DNA from: Larix sibirica
Taxonomy: Eukaryota > Streptophyta > Pinopsida > Pinales > Pinaceae
NCBI GenBank assembly: GCA_004151065.3
Contig: NWUY0300044070.1
Coordinates: 1 to 10,466 of the forward strand
Direction: 5' to 3'
Length of the DNA: 10,466 bases
Below are positions 8,547 through 10,466 of this stretch, in pieces. How positions within the stretch are numbered: the stretch's first letter is position 1; every line of letters begins with the position of its first letter. The notes beneath the pieces are model-generated. The model worked only from the letters and a program-made list of their open reading frames with translations. It made no database searches and was not told where the DNA came from. The translations under genes were made by a program, and so were the position numbers.

Positions 8547-8642
8547 TTATAAATTTCTTGTGCTTCCCTGAATTTTCTTTTTAGTGTAATGGTCTACTTT
8601 AGCAATAACACTTGTTTTTTCTAGGAAAATGTGGTGCCTAGA
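8547..8642 (-). pseudogene. copia integrase C-terminal linker fragment
   Basis: The minus-strand frame from 8642 reads SRHHIFLEKTSVIAKVDHY and stays open to a TAA at 8549-8547. It resembles the S-R-D-V-x-F-x-E motif found between integrase and reverse transcriptase in plant copia elements. The Asp and Val of that motif are both His here. Its place, between the integrase and reverse transcriptase fragments, fits. Confidence 0.6.
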
Positions 8643-8869
8643 ATTATATGAGTGTTCTACCATGAATATCTAAATCATGTTTAAAAAAAATGCATGCCTA
8701 AATATTCATATTATTCCCTTGGACTTCAACTCTGCACTAGGAATATACAAGATATTTATATCATTTACATATCGGGTCATTTATCTAATCTCACATGGCT
8801 TCACTCCCATTATTATAACCACTTATTTACAATTCGATCCAAAACATCCAAAGGGTCAAAATTGAGATA

Positions 8870-9215
8870 TTACATTCCTTTTCCTCTTGGAATAGCATTG
8901 CCCTTGGTGTTCTCATCTTTCTATTAATACTCCATGTCTTCACTCTTCATATATAGATGAAATTATATCCTCTTCACTACAAATTTTCGTAAGTATTGGT
9001 TATCTTGGACACCATACTTCTACAATTCCTTTCAATTTCTTAGGACTCTTATAAGGTCTTGACTTCCTAGCATATGTCTATAGCAATCATCAAAGTAAAA
9101 ACATATTTTCCATAGCCATTTTAAGTAACAATCATTCCATTAATAAGGATTTCAAATTTATAATTATAGCATATATATTCATAACACAATACATAGTATG
9201 AAATTCAACCCAACA
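8870..9215 (-). pseudogene. copia integrase core fragments
   Basis: Integrase joins the cDNA ends to host DNA. Right to left on the minus strand: VEFHTMYC (about 9215-9185) lies where the first catalytic Asp region (H-T-D-x-C-G-P) is expected. GKYVFT and then DDC (9115-9081) match the G-K-Y-F-x-T-F-x-D-D stretch with a frameshift. EEDIISSIYEE and RHGV (about 8975-8930) match the G-G-E-Y...C...H-G region around the second catalytic Asp. The DNA at 8909-8870 can be read, with indels, as the T-P-Q-x-N-G...E-R-K segment holding the catalytic Glu. Stops and indels separate these pieces. Confidence 0.58.
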
Positions 9216-9249
9216 ATTATTTATATGAATATATCTCTTCTCCATAAGG

Positions 9250-9430
9250 TTGTGACAAGAAATATTTAGTGTATTATCTTCTCTAACACACTTGAAAAAT
9301 ATTATGACTTTTTATCCTAGCTAGAGTGTAACATGAATATCTCACAATATATTCATTCAAGTCACCTATTTTTTGTAGGCACTCACCCTTTTTAGGGTCA
9401 AGAATCCCCTCCTCGACTAATCAATCCATC
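9250..9430 (-). pseudogene. copia GAG-pre-integrase-like fragment
   Basis: Around 9340-9310 the minus strand reads like a damaged L-W-H-x-R-L-G-H motif (cactctagctaggata), and SCH at about 9258 sits where the zinc-binding C-x-x-C would follow. Protease and the preceding domain are not recognisable. The call is made mainly from position next to integrase. Confidence 0.4.
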
Positions 9431-9573
9431 ATACAATCCACCTTTCCAAGATTTCATATGCAAGAAGAGAACAAAATTATAACCCCACTACCAAGGAATC
9501 CCCTTGGAAACCTCTAATATGCCATATATCAAGGTGATCAAGGCATAACACGAGGTTCCAGTGTCATCCCAAT

Positions 9574-9612
9574 AGCATGCTTCTTATGAATTTTATATTA
9601 AAACAACCAACA
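9574..9612 (-). pseudogene. copia gag zinc-knuckle-like fragment
   Basis: The minus strand from 9612 reads tgttgg-t-tgttttaat...attcataagaag. With one odd base this gives Cys-Trp, Cys, then His-Lys-Lys in the spacing of a gag CCHC knuckle. The last Cys is lost. It is upstream of the integrase pieces, where a knuckle should be, but it is short enough to be chance. Confidence 0.35.
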
Positions 9613-9640
9613 TCTATCCTTACAAGACATGTCTATCTTC

Positions 9641-10158
9641 TAACTTGTATCATACACATACAATGACCATGAGATGTCACCATAAAAATTTCGATCATAA
9701 ATATGAATTTGTTCCAAACAAAAACCAAATATAACAACTTTTATATTCCTCTCATAATTCTTGTCCCTTGCATTATCAACTAATATTCATTGTGCGCTAA
9801 TACTCATTTCCATATCCATGACATTTCTACCTACATTTTTTTCCTCTGTGACAGAGCTTTCGTTCATCCAAACAACTATGATCATTCATGCATATAATAT
9901 TTCAATGCAATGTTCACAATGCATGGAACGACCTTAGAATTATTCCATGGTAATAATTCAATCACTTCAGCTTCTGACATATGCAATGAATTATTGTTCA
10001 CTACATATGCATTACAAACAAAAGTATGTATTCACATGATGCATTCAAAGATATGTGCCAATAGTCATGGATATAGAATCACACTTCACACATCCACATA
10101 GCCTACTCATGCAAATTTACACCTTCACATTCACTACAACACAAGGAATGTACCCTTC
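9641..10158. other. No clear gene; possible decayed gag (minus)
   Basis: If the copia reading is right, gag should lie here on the minus strand. I see only a short stretch at about 9850-9740 with charged residues, and no convincing gag domain. I found no primer binding site for initiator methionine tRNA. The 63-codon plus-strand frame at 9910-10101 is not supported. Confidence 0.4.
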
Positions 10159-10265
10159 CTTTATTACTCAACAACCTCAGTCGGAGTACTAGAAGGCCTC
10201 TCTTTTCACTGCTCAACAATCACTTGAGAGTGCTGGAAGTACTTTCACTACTCAAGAGTCCCTTA
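10159..10265. repeat. Degenerate repeat, about 40-base unit
   Basis: Three related segments follow each other: 10159-10201, 10202-10241 and a short one at 10242-10265. Each begins with ctttatta or ctttcact followed by ctcaa. The first two also share a g-a-g-T-A/G-C-T-A/G-G-A-A-G end. The copies differ by several substitutions and small indels. Confidence 0.65.
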
Positions 10266-10466
10266 GGAAACCCTTCAATGAAATTTGGTTATACGAAAGC
10301 ATTATTAGCACAAGCGTGCATCCACACAACGTAATTAAGGATAAGCTCAAAGAATCATGGATGCATAATCACAATTGTAGGTTTAATCAAATCTTGCAGA
10401 ATGATAACGAAGAGAGAAGTGAGGGTGAAGTAATTAAGAGGTGAGAAATATCGTGGAAATATGACC
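10266..10466. other. No recognisable feature
   Basis: No open frame, repeat or motif that I can support is visible up to the right window edge. Confidence 0.5.

Larger units (their letters stand above)
7475..9640 (-). pseudogene. Decayed Ty1/copia gag-pol remnant
   Basis: Read on the minus strand from right to left, short stretches match copia landmarks in the usual order. They are a zinc-knuckle-like segment (9574-9612), the GAG-pre-integrase region (about 9250-9430), integrase (about 8870-9215), the integrase C-terminal linker (8547-8642), reverse transcriptase fragments (about 7799-8250) and RNase H (about 7476-7640). No single frame carries more than a fragment; frameshifts and stops separate them. 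An intact copia pol from the knuckle to the RNase H end is clearly longer than the 2.1 kb available, so internal deletions are likely, especially in the N-terminal part of reverse transcriptase (about 8250-8547). The order of the pieces is the main evidence, since each alone is weak. LTRs and the primer binding site were not found. Confidence 0.6.

Noticed and set aside
1-10466. A CRISPR array, bacterial defence island or other prokaryotic system
   Set aside because: No regular spacer-repeat array, no ribosome binding sites, no long coding frames. Retrotransposon remnants and base composition point to a plant nuclear genome.
1-10466. tRNA, rRNA or microRNA genes
   Set aside because: No cloverleaf with A and B box motifs and no rRNA-like conserved stretch was seen by eye. 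The inverted repeats found are too short or too far from known microRNA precursor form.

Overview
The window looks like gene-poor nuclear DNA from a large plant genome. It is AT-rich, poor in CpG (I count 3 CpG in bases 1-900), dense in long runs of A and T, and has no open reading frame above 108 codons. It holds decayed long-terminal-repeat retrotransposons of the two standard plant superfamilies and several degenerate tandem repeats. The wording of the Ty3/gypsy remnant reminds me of gymnosperm (conifer-type) elements, but that is a recollection, not something the sequence proves. I see no intact protein-coding gene, tRNA, rRNA, CRISPR array or bacterial-style signal, and no convincing new functional system.

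Layout. Bases 3-870 are the 3' end of a Ty3/gypsy polyprotein on the plus strand: the second half of the integrase catalytic core, the GPY/F module and the C-terminal tail. It is broken by three frameshifts and nine or ten stop codons, none of which is TGA. Bases 871-1400 may be the rest of that element (3' LTR), but no boundary is visible. Bases 1425-1490 form a bulged inverted repeat. From about 1.5 to 5.6 kb there is no recognisable gene. That stretch carries a (TTTTC)n microsatellite, a 300-base tract almost without C on the plus strand, a 52-base tandem repeat with three copies, a perfect 17-base duplication, a very AT-rich tract, an old dispersed duplication and a 53-base tandem duplication.

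Bases 5608-6610 are built from a diverged minisatellite. Five adjacent copies at 6149-6379 have a period of 46-47 bases, and the flanks are more worn copies. From about 7475 to 9640, and possibly further right, the minus strand holds a heavily decayed Ty1/copia element. Its pieces come in the canonical order when read right to left: a zinc-knuckle-like stretch, the GAG-pre-integrase region, integrase, the integrase C-terminal linker, reverse transcriptase fragments including the YVDD-box position, and RNase H. The interval is shorter than an intact copia pol, so internal deletions are likely. A roughly 40-base degenerate repeat lies near the right end (10159-10265).

Nothing here suggests genes working together. 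The window records retrotransposon insertion, decay by point mutation and small indels, and local growth of tandem repeats.
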